DNA of 64,000 nucleotides from positions 116,679,131 to 116,743,130 of the forward strand of contig CM019825.1 of assembly GCA_009763385.1 (NCBI GenBank), in the 5' to 3' direction. Shown piece after piece: positions 44,941 through 55,771 of this stretch; within the stretch, counting starts at the first letter, position 1, and each line of letters opens with the position of its first letter. Origin of the DNA: Coix lacryma-jobi var. lacryma-jobi. Its lineage: Eukaryota > Streptophyta > Magnoliopsida > Poales > Poaceae. The position numbers and the translations under genes are program-made. Below the pieces are notes generated by a model, which was not told the DNA's origin, made no database searches, and worked only from the letters and a program-made list of their open reading frames with translations.

Positions 44941-47809
44941 CTAGAATTGGTTTCTTCTTGTCTTTGATATGTTGAAGCTCATTGCAAAGAAATGCCATCT
45001 TTTTCTTCTTGTCTGGAGCATATTTGGGATTTCAGCCAGGGTTCCTTCCTTCAGTTTGATCTGTTCATTGATGACCCGAAGCCTTTCTGTCAGTTGATCC
45101 CTTTCAGACTCCAGGAAAGATAGATCACTAATAAGGACAGTGGAGTTATTGTTCAATTGATCTATTTCATCTTTCATATACACCATATCAGAGATACATT
45201 GTTGCTCCTTATTGGGAAGAACAGCCTGGGCTTCACGTGCCATGAGCTTTGACTTCTATAAATTCTGGTCGAAGGAACTCTATATGGGCAACAGGAACCC
45301 GGGCTTTGTTAAGATCATCTGGTATATCATCTTTGATCAAGTCAAAGATGTTTCTGATTCCTTTTGTGTCCTGTACCAGATCGGCTATATTAACTTCCAA
45401 AAGAGGGAGTAACAATTGGAGCCGAGCCTTGGTTTCTTCAGAAAGTTTTCTTGGAGATTTTGGTGCAGAAGTTTCTTCTTCATCCATGTAATCTTTCAAG
45501 TCAAAAGCGATGACAGGAGAAGAAGACAGCCCTTGTTCCTACACACTCAAACATATGAATAACCATGGACAGGAGTTGTTGAAAAGAAAAAGAGTATTAT
45601 TATTTAGGTACCTGGTCTGATGGAATAATTTGAGGCTCAGGAGCAACTGATGAAGACTCAGGGGAAACGTCTAAGAAAGTTTTCATCAAGTTTTTAGGAT
45701 TACTTATTGAAAATAAGATCATCGGCTAAAATTATACCTGGTTGAGGAAGCTCTTGGTCAATGTTAGGAAGAGGAAGCATTTCAAATTCAACATTTTGAG
45801 TATCAACTTGCTCCTAGAAATTAAAAAGTCAGAAATAAGTTAAGGGATTACAAATTAGATGATGGAAAAGAGAGAAGAGAAGACATTTTTTCTTACTTCT
45901 ATGGTGATATCTTTGATCAATGATTGACCGCCATCGGAAGTGTCTCTTTTTTCTTCTTTGATATGATTTTGGTGATTGGCTTATCGGTTTTTGGCTTCTT
46001 GACATTAGAAGAACCAACCTCTTTTATGAAAGTGCTGACGGTTTGGTCATCTGGGATGTCAGAAGCTTTCCTCTTCATCAAAGTTTTTATGGTGGGAGCA
46101 TCACATCCAATTCTTGGATTTAGGCACCATACATTGTAATTCATTTTAGGAGGGTTCAAAGTAGCCAAATCCTACAAGTATGTGCAAAGTAATATCAGGA
46201 AAGGTCAAATGATGAGGATATAGAGCTTGAGAGGAATGAAATCATACCTCATTGGTTGCCTGAAAGTCTGCATCCAATTTGAGACAGTAGATGGATACAA
46301 CCTCATTGAAAAGATGGATGCTCCATTGTTGCCACCAGTTATTGAAAGAGGATGAAGAGAAAGGTCGACAGTTCCATTCTTTGACCATCTTCAGGGAGAT
46401 AGATTGCTCTAGTTCAAAAAATTTGCTATATTCTAGAGCAGTATCTACTGCTTCCCTTGGTCTGAGTTTGTTGGCAAAGAAGAGAGCTGGGGGCACTTGG
46501 CCAAAGCCCATCTATCTGGCTGCTATGACAAGATGGTAGAATTCATAAGACATTGGGTGTTTCTCCCTGCCATGCCTAATTTCAGTGGGCAAAAGGCAAG
46601 GTTTCATTAAATGACATAAAATTTTCAGGCCCTCATCATCACATTCTTTCTGGAATCTGAAAGAATATGGATTTTCAAGCTCTGCAATGTCTGGGTATTG
46701 GAACCAGCTAAAGATAGCTGCTGGAAAACCTTGATAGAAAATCTTGAAAAAGAAGCTGGTTGGTTCATCAATGATTATCATGGCAGCAACTTCTCTAAAT
46801 GAAGTGCACCTTGTCATCTTGGCTTCACCGGCTAGTTGTTTTTCTTGGCTATCTGGGTATAATGATGGAAAAGATAGAGTCCTCAGATCTGGGGTTGTCA
46901 GTCTATGGAAGTGGAGATTGAGCCAGAGCTGGAGCAACCACCAAGGTCCAGTTATTGATGGGATACCTTTGTTTTCCATCAAACTTTGGGAAAATTTGTT
47001 CAGCATGCTGTACAGGGCACCCAGAAGATATTTTCCCAAAGGAATGTTTGAATTCATGGGTAGCATTTCTGCTAATGCCAGGAAATTTGAAGTTGGACCA
47101 CAACTTTGCCCGCAGAATAAATATTTCTCCAGCCACATATTCAGAAAAGTTATATGCTCTCGTTCTGAAATGCTGGACTGAGAGGTGTTGAAAGAGGCAA
47201 TATAGCTGGATCAACCACCAGATTTGAGATTTCCAAGCTTGATGGAAGGCGTGACTTGAAGGCTGTGAGGGTTGATGGATCCAGTAACATTTAAGCCGCT
47301 CAACATATGCACATCGGCTAAAGTTGGGGTCATGGGCCCTTTCTTGAACATGAAGGCATTGAAGGTTCCAGACCAAAAGTAACAAGCAGCCTTCAGCATC
47401 GACTCATTTCTTTTCATATCAGCTAGAGACAGAGTAATGCACTGATCCAAATTACGGAGGATCCAATCTAATTTCTTCTTGGCTTCTACCTTGATTAGCC
47501 AATTCCTCCAACCCGAGATGATTGATGGCCAGTTTCTGAAGGGAGTCTTTCCCCAATGTTTTGAAGCAAAATCTAAATTCTTGAAAGGAACTCTTTGGGT
47601 CTCGGCAATAATAACCTCGGTAGGGTCGAGGTTGCCTACTGGGCCGAGAAAGAAATCATTTGGACTATCGTGAATGGGGATGAGGATTTGGTCATGAAGG
47701 ACCTGGAAATTAAAAGGAATATGAGAAATATGCAGAGCAAGAGATCATCGGGAGAAAGAAAGGTCGAAGCCAATCTTCTTACCTCGGGGATGGAATCTTG
47801 AGTCGCCAT
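44941..47809 (-). pseudogene. antisense gene 2 of G3: plant-mobile-domain protein
   Basis: On the minus strand the ATG at 47807-47809 opens MATQDSIPE. A donor GTAAG follows at 47782, and an acceptor CAG precedes exon 2, which starts at 47702. Exon 2 contains FWSGTFNAFMFKKGPMTP and DVHMLSGLNVTG, then, after a frame change near 47200, MWLEKYLFCGQSCGPTSN, PLGKYLLGALY and GPWWLLQLWLNL. These blocks fit the plant mobile domain (aminotransferase-like) found in plants and their transposons. Further downstream exons (46168-45917, 45499-45233, 45243-44941) encode a basic segment and a coiled coil. The TAG at 46512-46514 and the frame change suggest it is decaying. Confidence 0.65.
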
Positions 47810-48037
47810 TTGATTTGCGGAGGCACTGAGCTTGAATTCTCGAAGGTTTTTGCTCGAATTGTATGACGGCGGATTTGCTCGAAAGTTAGGGTTTGAAGGC
47901 TGATTTTAGAAAGGAGCAACGGTTGGAGGAAGACTTAGCTGATCGACTAAAAGGGAGAAGACATGACTGATTAACTAAGAAAGGATAAATGACGATTTCG
48001 GAATAAAATAAATTTCATCCCGAAATCAGGGGGCATG
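47810..48037. other. antisense gene 5' flank and polypurine tract of G3
   Basis: No sense gene is seen. The stretch would hold the promoter of the antisense gene. It ends with AAATCAGGGGGCATG, the plus-strand primer tract adjoining the 3' LTR. Confidence 0.6.
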
Positions 48038-48342
48038 TGTTTACACCAGATTTTGGACCAAAAAGGGTTATTATTTTGTGAGCACAAACGGCTGATTTGT
48101 TAAGGACAGAGTCGGCCAAGAAAAATAAAAGAAGCCTGCTTGGATCCAGACACGACCAGAATTCATATGGGCCAGACGTGACAGGCTTTGAAGACATATC
48201 GAGTTCGGCCGAGGAGTTCAAGTCCGGGTTGACTTTTGTTTTATTATTATGTATCCTAGTCGTGTTAGGACAGGAGTCTGCCAGGTTACAAATAGCTAGA
48301 AACCCGATTTTGTAAAAGGACACAATCAATCAAACACATCGG

Positions 48343-50311
48343 CCACCTGAAGGACCGAAAGTGCAACCAGAAAGCGACCAGAGGGGGGTGAATGGGAGCT
48401 TCAAAAATTTCTTTCGAAAACTTGTCGCTATTGTCCCGTAAATCAACCCCAAGAGCAAACCCTAGAGCTCGTAAGTGTTCACGACCCTAGATGTAGGGTG
48501 GATGCTTCCAAGAAGCACAGCGGAACACTTTACGACTCTAGAAACCCAACGTAAGAGCCGGAAATCAAAATCGACAATAGACGAACGAACCGCGGACAAA
48601 ACAGCGCGAAACAGCACTGACCGGACTCACTGGAGCGTCCGGTCAACAGGCACCGGACGCGTCTGGTCGATCAAAATCGAGTTTGGGAGCTCTCTGTTCC
48701 TGACCAGACTCACTGAGTCTGAGCGTCCGGTCAGGTGTCAAGCGTCCGGTCACAAGAGTCAAAACCGAGTGAACAATGCGAAGAGCGAGTCCGGTCACAC
48801 AGCAGGGGAAGCGTCCGGTCAACTTTGGAAAAACCTGCGCGAGATATTCAACGACCGGACCCTGAGACCTAGCGTCCGGTCTGCACGACGCTAGCGTCCG
48901 GTCACCCTGCAGCAGCACTGTTCGTCCACCGATTCGACTTAATCTCACCCAAAACAAATCCTCTAGGGATCAAACTTGGTGAGAAGAGTCACAAGGAGGA
49001 TAGTGAGCTATCCCTAAGAGATCATGGCTCGGACCTATCTCCAAATCGATGAATCGAAGAATTTCAGGGGAATGGAGAAAAACTTGACCCAAAACGAAAA
49101 TCGACGGATCTACTAGCTCGTGAGGTAAGAGGTGAATTCCTTCGGTGGAAAGAACTACCTCACAATCTAGAACATCTTGGTTCAAACGGATTTGCAAAAG
49201 ACGCACCGAACAAGGGGATCGATCGACGGGAAAAACGAGGAGAAAAGCAACCCGCGAAGAACAAGAACAAAACGCGAATCACAACCACGAATTTGCAACT
49301 GTGTGGCTACCACACGCTACAATGGTGAGATTACGGTCTCACTTCCTCAAAATCTCACGGGCGCAGAGGTATTGTTCTCTTCTCTGTGGATCTCAGTTCG
49401 CTACAGCAGGGAATGGGAGAGCAGGAAACCCTAGGTGGAAAATAGCAAATGACTGAGATGGTTTGGGAGGTCGGTGTCTCCCCCTACTTATCCTAATTCT
49501 AATTCCCACTCTACCCCTAGATATTTACAGAGTGACCCAGCCAAACCCTAAGGCTATCCTGGACCAACTCGTGGTAGATGCTGATCCGACGGCCACGCCC
49601 GCACAACTGGTAGCGTTGCCTCAACGCAACCTCACCGGTTGCCGCCACGTGCCGCCTCCACTCCGCTTGTCCTTTTCACGGACTTCGCCCTCGGTTTTGA
49701 GGCCCAAACCGGGAAACCAGCCTTCACGACCAACCCCCGGTTTTGAGGCCCAAACCGGGAAACCAGCCGTCCATCGCCTGAGTTTTGTGGCCCAAACTCA
49801 GAAACCCGCAGCAGCACCCAGGTTTTGAGGCCCAAACCTGGAAACCGTCCTCAGCCCGAGTTTTGTGGCCCAAACTCGGGAAACCATCAGCGCCCAGGTT
49901 TTGAGGCCCAAACCTGGAAACCGTCCACTCGGTGGTTTTTCTGTGGCTCAACCACCAAACCGAGCCGTAGAGGGGATGCATCGTCCGTGCACCTCGTCCA
50001 CCGACACGTGTCCCCAGGTCCTCGACCCAAGCAATACCGTGCCTGCAAGTCTTCGCTCGTCGCTGTCCCAGGCTGTCAGCCACCACAGCTGATCCTCGGG
50101 CCACCGGTCCCTCAGTCCAAGCCTCATGTCCGCCCTTCGCCACTCTCGGTCCATCGGCACGACACGTCTCTACTTGACCTTCACCTTGCCTCTGATCACT
50201 GTATCCGTGCTCGACACCTGCACAACACAAGCCAAAGAACATGCGCATTATCCCAATTGACCATCACTCATCACTCAGAGACTCGGCATACACCCATGTA
50301 TCCGCACCACC
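48343..50311 (-). mobile_element. solo Sirevirus LTR F with TSD CCACC
   Basis: The LTR 48348-50306 (1959 bp) is in reverse orientation, TGAAGGACCG to GTATCCGCA, flanked by CCACC at 48343-48347 and 50307-50311. It belongs to a related but distinct subfamily. Its hairpin array (49689-49956) matches A-D, but its palindromes are built on GACCGGACGC/GCGTCCGGTC (about 48600-48905) rather than CGGACTGTCCG. The apparent frames 48475-48894 and 49825-50325 are repeat-derived. Confidence 0.95.
49689..49956 (-). repeat. hairpin array in solo LTR F
   Basis: Seven units: CCGG types (two), CTGAG/CTCAG, CCCAGG/CCTGG, CCGAG/CTCGG, CCAGG/CCTGG and GGTGGTT/AACCACC. Nearly all stems are perfect, and the spacing is about 38 bp. 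Confidence 0.85.
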
Positions 50312-51628
50312 GGCCAAAACCCTAGGAGTAGGAGTAAGGTAGAACTCGGCAGAACCTTCAACCAGGCAGGGCTGTATCGGCTTGACCGACCTCCGGTTTG
50401 CTTGTATGTTTCACCAATGGCTCGTGTTATTATTAAATAAGGCTGTATTTGTTTAGCTATGACATTGGTTAGTTATTGGTTAAGTTTGTTTTTTGTAAGA
50501 CTGTCTTGACTCTGATCAATCTCTTGCTTAGTCGATCTTGACTAGTTATCGGCTCTATTAGTTTTGGCAAGCTAATAGATTCATTAAGTTATCGATGTTG
50601 TTTATGCTTTTTAATGTTTTCTTTAGGTTTAAACAATATCTTGCCCAATCAAGATTGGCAAATTAGCTTAAGCTTAAATGTTGTTTAGTTTCGGCTACCC
50701 AAAGGCTTTATACACTTATACCAAGGAAAATAGCCGATCTAAGCATCTCATCGACTAATTTGTCAATCTTGATTGTTACATGCTGTGCGTTCGAGATATT
50801 CGATAAAATCGTAGTTTGATCTAAGAAATAGGTAGATTTGATCTGGCATGTTTATTACGGCTGTATTTCCGAACCCCACTGATACACATGATATGTTAGT
50901 TCTGCTTGATCTTGAATCAAATCATGGTTTTAACGGATAGATCTTGTTCGTTCTTCATGGACCCTGTATCGGCTAAAATAGCCGATCCAGTTATGCTTTC
51001 CTCATAATGTGTACTTTTAAGTAGTCTAGAAACAATGGATCTGCTCGTTGCATCGGACGTGATTTAGCTTGGTCATCATTATGGTTGTATGGAGACACCC
51101 CACTATTGATGTTTAAGCTACTTTATCGATCTATTTGTTATTATGGCTGCATGGAAACACTCCACTGTTAGCGGATAGAATTGCCTATGCAATTAGTCGA
51201 TCTATTGATTTCATGTCGTTTGAATGTATACATAGATCTTTGTTCTATATTCATGTTCAAGCTTATCGACTGTTCTTTACTCTAAATACTTTCTTTATAT
51301 GTACAACTGCTGTTTTGCTTTAAATATTGTCAATGCTTTAATATCCTCTTGGGAGTTGACTTTGTAGTCAATGTCCTGTAACAGTGGCTATATCGGAGCC
51401 GTACAATTTAGAACTGTCTCGCATCAAACCGGCAGGTTCCACAATTTGACTCTTTTTTGTTTCCTTGTCAATTACAGGTCAAATTGACTGGCACGCCCAT
51501 AGTCGTTCACACCAAGATTGGGCACCGCCAACCTTTGAAGGTCCAGGAGGTCAAGACCTTGCTCTACATGGCCTCTGAGGACCGTGGTCGAGTGTGTTGA
51601 CACCCTCGTCCGAAATTTCATGTCAACA

Positions 51629-51834
51629 CTTATCTTTCAGCTAATCCTGTGTTTCATGCCAGAATAAAACATATTGAAGTGGACTATCATTTTGTGAGAG
51701 AACGTGTTGCACAAAAGCTTGTGGACATCAGAGTTATATCTACTAATGATCAAGTAGCTGATGGTTTTTCCAAAGCTCAATCTGCTCATAAGCTACAGGA
51801 GTTTAGAAACAATCTCAACTTATGTAAGTTGTGA
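51629..51834 (+). pseudogene. copia E RNase H, last part
   Basis: The frame resumes as LSANPVFHARIKHIEVDYHFV and continues with QVADGFSKAQ to the stop at 51832-51834. It is the exact continuation of the frame cut at 36008. This is the normal C-terminus of copia RNase H. Confidence 0.92.
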
Positions 51835-51845
51835 TTGAGGCGGGC

Positions 51846-52001
51846 TGTAGAATTATGTATATGTAATAGGACAGGACTCTAGGACGTAGATCCTAGTTAG
51901 AGTCGGACGTGTGCTGGCCTTCCAAAACCTATACTATATTGCATATATATATATGAGACCCGGGTTGCCTTCAAAGGTTAAGCCATCCAAATTATTTTAC
52001 A
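51846..52001 (+). repeat. 3' LTR of copia E (about 156 bp)
   Basis: After the purine-rich GATTGAGGCGGGC the LTR begins TGTAGAATTATG and probably ends TTTTACA at 52001, giving TGTA...TACA ends. A TATA run CATATATATATATGAG lies at about 51940. Very short LTRs occur in Retrofit-type elements. The end is inferred, because the 5' LTR is outside the window. Confidence 0.6.
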
Positions 52002-52256
52002 TATGCATCAAGACAGACTAAACGCTCAGGCACACACAACACCAGAATCTGAGAATACGGAGTACCAGAAACTAAACATACAGATACAGAATAGCCATAA
52101 CCATATAGTGTTTCACAATCTGAGCATACAATGTCAGCTAAGCCTTCGACCAGAATAAGTGGATAAACCCACCAGAAAAAGGGATAAACCCTCAAAGACG
52201 AAACCCAGCTAAGCCTCCGGGGGAGTATCGTCATCCCCCCTAGGCTCGGGGGCTAC
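52002..52256 (+). other. 3' end of a gypsy element before its LTR
   Basis: No gene seen. It ends in CCCCCCTAGGCTCGGGGGCTAC, which is the usual polypurine-type junction before TGTCGGGTACC LTRs. Confidence 0.5.
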
Positions 52257-52839
52257 TGTCGGGTACCAAAATAAGTGGTACCCCGGACGGCCCAACAAAA
52301 ACAAGGGCCCAAACCGGTGGGGCGATCTCGGCCCATGCTTGGCCACCAAGGGAACCCCCGCCGGGGGCAGCGGCCCAACACTCAGATCGATCCAATGGCA
52401 AGCCAGCCCGCCCCAAGGGCGAACTGAGGCCTGGGGATGAGGCAGTAAACAACAAAATGTTTCCACTCCCCGCGCAAGTCCGGCCCGGTACCACCCCGAA
52501 CGGGGGCAGTACCATGGCCAAACGTGCTCACCCTGCTTCAACAGGGACATAGGGCCATCCCGGTCCACCTCCTTATCCGTGCCGGCCAGAAGACCTGATA
52601 ATCCGGAGCGCCACACCGCAGAGACCATCGGCCTAATGACCGCAACCCCCGAGAGGTCCTCTCGAGCCACTGGTGATGTAGGCGATCTGTCATGGCGCGA
52701 TGCAGGTCACTCATCACTGGCTCCTCGAAAGGACAACTCGTCGGGGATTCAGGCCCAATAAATTTAACAACAGTGTCACGCATGTGAAAACCCACTACCG
52801 ACTGACTCGCAGGCTAAGGGGCCTCGCAGCCCAGTCTCC

Positions 52840-53070
52840 CCCCCCCCCCGAGGCCTCACACTCAGGTCTCGGAGGGAGAGTTCCACCTCCGCTTTGCCCG
52901 AGCCCTCATGCCGAGGCCTCGGGCGTCTTTCTCCGCTTCTCCCAAGCCCCCATGCCGAGGCCACGAGCAGCCTTCCCCGCTTCACCTGAGCCCTCGTGCT
53001 GAGGCCTCGGGCGGCCTTCTTTGACTCGCCCGAGACCTCACGGCCAGGCCTCGGGCGAGGTTCGACCCTT
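52840..53070. repeat. four GC-rich units of about 60 bp with GCCCGAG/CTCGGGC hairpins
   Basis: Units of the form CGCTTTGCCCGAGCCCTCATGCCGAGGCCTCGGGC recur about four times with substitutions. Each contains an inverted repeat CCCGAG...CTCGGG. A similar motif is found in the LTR of element H near 60780-60990. Confidence 0.7.
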
Positions 53071-53375
53071 CGACCAGAAGCTTCAGCGCAAGACGACAAG
53101 CGCTACAAGGACCCGTGAATCCCGGACCATTCACGGCTCCTCCAGCACGTCTACGACGTATGGGTCAAGACATGGCTTGGGACTCGCATCATCCCCACAC
53201 CCGAAAGGACAGGACAAAGGGACTCGTCGCTGCACCGCCACAGTGCCGGACATGCTCAGCCACGACGACAAGGACGGCGACCATGCTGTTACAGAAGAAT
53301 CACAGTAGCACACTCCAACCTTAGGCTTAAAAATAAGAGCGCCTATCTCCTTGTAACCGCATACCCTCCTGAGGC

Positions 53376-53383
53376 TATAAAAG
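53376..53383 (+). promoter_or_regulatory. TATA box of the gypsy LTR
   Basis: TATAAAAG in the context GAGGCTATAAAAGGAGG, a strong plant TATA match. Confidence 0.65.
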
Positions 53384-53490
53384 GAGGGGCCAGGGGACGC
53401 CTTAGGGCAGGTCGAGCAATCACAGAAAACAGCCATCGAGCAAGGCGACTCTGCACGCGCACACCAACCTACGATCACATCGTGGGTGTG

Positions 53491-54440
53491 AGCATCTAAT
53501 AGCTTGGGTTTAAGAAAGAGGAATTTACCAAGGCTCGTGCCAACAGTTAGTCAAGTGTATGCTTGCGGCCTATCGACCTGACATCCATGGTCCGTGACTA
53601 CCCCTAGCGGCCTGACGCTTGGAGCTAGTGGCGTCCGGCAGCCGCGGGCTGCGGCTCCTCTTGTCAGACAGCGTCTGCTAGCTTGATGAGAGTCCGGTGA
53701 AGATTCAACAAAAGAGACATCGAAAGCAGGAAGACAAAGAGGAAGCGAGGGAGCTAGGGAAGAACGCGGGCGGGATTGCGACGCGCCGACGGGAGTAGGA
53801 GTCGCGGTATCAGAGGGAGGCGCTTGTGCTCTCTATGCCTGGGCCAGTGGAGAGTGCAAAAAAATTTGGCCCAATATATAGTGACAACTCTGATTGGGCC
53901 AGAAAATCAAAGGTACTATAAGAGGGTGTTTTGGGCCACGCTTGGGGCCACGGCCCTAGTGGCCCTAGGCCCATATCCGCCCCTGAGTCTATTGACATAC
54001 TATCCTATTACTTTACTAGCAGCAACACAATTATACTAGTAATATTTTTTTAGTGGATTTACACTAGTAGTATATATACATGCGTAACATACCTACTAGG
54101 GAGGGGCCTATCGATCCTCTGGGGCCTAGGACGGGCGTCCCTCCCGCCCTGCCCCAGGGCCCGACCTGGGTTTCATCATGAGAAGTTTGTTGTATAAGTC
54201 TGCGGCGACAGGAAGGTTGCTTGTTGGTCTTGGATGACTCGCTCCAGATAAATAGCAATTAGACATGGATGAAAATATAGATGGTGTGTGTGTTGGAGAG
54301 GCATAGAGCAAATGGATTACCCTCTGTGATGTTTCTTTATCAGTGGTGTTCCAAGATCGCCAAGACTGGGTGGCGGAGTCTGCAGAAAATAAAGAATATG
54401 AGCATTGCACATGGATAGCCTCAATTAGCACTATGAATTG
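53491..54440. other. unassigned stretch
   Basis: No convincing gene. There is GC-rich sequence at 53600-53990 and an orphan hAT-like end CCGCCCCTG near 53978 without a visible partner. A palindromic GGGGCCTAGG-rich segment lies at 54100-54170. Probably fragments of several repeats. Confidence 0.35.
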
Positions 54441-54479
54441 TATTTGTTAGAAGGAACATATGCTTTAAGAGGCCTAGTG

Positions 54480-55740
54480 GAGTCTGAGTGCTATCTGGGT
54501 TATCAGTGGCTGAAAGGCCATGTGCATTCTGATGACCACTTTTCTCGGAGGAATTTCTAGGTTCAGCACCACTTTCATCTCCACCATCACCATGTGCAAC
54601 ATTTGGTGGAATAGCAATGGGATGACCATGGGATGTCACCAGAGCCGCAACATTATAGGTCTTCATTCTGAGGCTTGTAATAGCTTTGTTTGGTCATTGT
54701 AACTGCAAAGGTGAACCTAAGGGAGACCAGCCTTGTTATCTCAGGTGGATATACATTAGCACCTATGGATGTCCTCAGCAGCTGCTGCACAGGTTTCCCA
54801 ATGATACGGCGAGCAATATCTCCAAAGGAAATCATCTCAGCTTCATCTGTGCCATCAAGGGCTGTGAAGGACACCTTGTACCTGTTGTAAATTTACAGTT
54901 GTCAGTGTTTACTTCTATATCAGCCTGAGAATGGAAAGCAATCAAATAATGGTACAAATACTTACTTGAATTTAAACAATAAGTTTTAGCATGGAACACA
55001 TTTATATCCAGTGCCATCTGGAACAGAGGACTTGCTGCACTTGGTGCAGGATGGAAACCACCATGACGCATTTGGGATAAGACGCCTGATAGTAACAATG
55101 CAGTGATACTGATTTTCCTGCGATGTATAGGAGAGCAATGGTAAAGTTGCAGAAGTAGCAAAGAACAGTGGGTTGAGAAAGAAAGGCAGTGATGTTGTTT
55201 CTTACAACGAATTCGTATGGGCCAATTGCATTTAGCTCTCTCAGATTCTTCTCTTCAAGCTACGCCAGCTCACGGGCTGGGGTCTGCTGCTTAATGGGTG
55301 ACGCAACAGATCTTATCTCAAGTCTCTGATTCTGGAAGCTGAATGTATAGAACAGACCTGAGTTAAGGCTATGATGATTTCAATGGAAGAAAGGTTCAAA
55401 GGCTATATTTCAGTAAGAGAACACACCTTGTATAGAACTGGCGTGCCAGCGACATGTTGCGTTGCCACTTAAGTAGTAGTTGCTTAAAATGTACAGTGAT
55501 GTTATCAGTCTTGTCTGAACTGATCTATCAGCATGGCCTTAGAACAACATGTATCTTAACACAAAAGCAAGTAAAATGTGCTACATACCCTGATAAGACT
55601 TCATCAGCTCGCCGACGAACATGACAATGATAGGTTTCGCCTCTTTTTTGTCGTAGACACCTTCAGTAGTAAATGCAGTGGCCCTGTGGCCCCACAGAGT
55701 GATCTTGACTTCAGAATAGCTGAAACCAAGAACATAATAA
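54480..55740 (-). pseudogene. RPA70-like (replication protein A large subunit) pseudogene
   Basis: On the minus strand exon-like segments can be chained. At 55719-55589 lies VKITLWGHRATAF with GKPIIVMFVGELMKSYQ-like sequence, an OB-fold block, flanked by AG and GTATGT. A short piece at about 55500-55430 reads WQRNMSLARQFY. At 55345-55205 lies IRSVASPIKQQTPARELA, then a TAG, then ELNAIGPYEFV. At 55125-54985 lies the zinc ribbon WWFPSCTKCSKSS...YKCVPC. At 54895-54653 lies LDGTDEAEMISFGDIARRIIGKP and ITRLVSLRFTFAVTM. This is the C-terminal DNA-binding part of RPA1-like proteins. The in-frame TAG, and a stop after the second CxxC, make it a pseudogene. RPA-like genes of this kind are carried by plant Helitrons, but I see no Helitron ends. 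Confidence 0.7.
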
Positions 55741-55771
55741 TTTAGGTTATAGAATTAGTCTATACTCAATG

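Larger units (their letters stand above)
36009..51628 (+). mobile_element. Tat-like gypsy element G3, gag-pro without pol
   Basis: A 15.6 kb interval bounded by LTRs (36009-37654 and 48038-51628) and the duplication CTTAT. Internal parts are gag (37696-39872), linker and protease (42239-43198), a short leftover, two antisense genes (43587-44492 and 44941-47809) and a purine tract before the 3' LTR. RT, RNase H and integrase are absent. A CACTA element interrupts the gag end and a solo Sirevirus LTR interrupts the 3' LTR. Without the two insertions it would be about 11.3 kb. Confidence 0.93.
48038..51628 (+). repeat. 3' LTR of G3, interrupted by solo LTR F
   Basis: The LTR runs from TGTTTACACCAG to TTTCATGTCAACA. 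Solo LTR F occupies 48348-50306. The pieces 48038-48347 and 50312-51628 together match the 5' LTR. The target duplication CTTAT follows at 51629-51633. Confidence 0.93.
52257..53490 (+). repeat. gypsy LTR starting TGTCGGGTACC, right end unclear
   Basis: The start TGTCGGGTACCAAAATAAG is the common beginning of several grass gypsy LTR families. A TATA box (TATAAAAG at 53376-53383) follows CCTTGTAACCGCATACCCTCC, the usual promoter surroundings. I could not find the matching TG...CA end; the copy may be truncated around 53490-53560. GC-rich tandem repeats lie at 52840-53070. Confidence 0.7.

Noticed and set aside
53776..53990. A hAT element ending at CCGCCCCTG near 53978
   Set aside because: No matching left end and no 8-bp duplication could be found.
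54126..54431. A further exon of the RPA-like gene or another protein
   Set aside because: The frame is open for 101 codons but shows no recognisable domain and no clear splice sites joining it to the RPA blocks.
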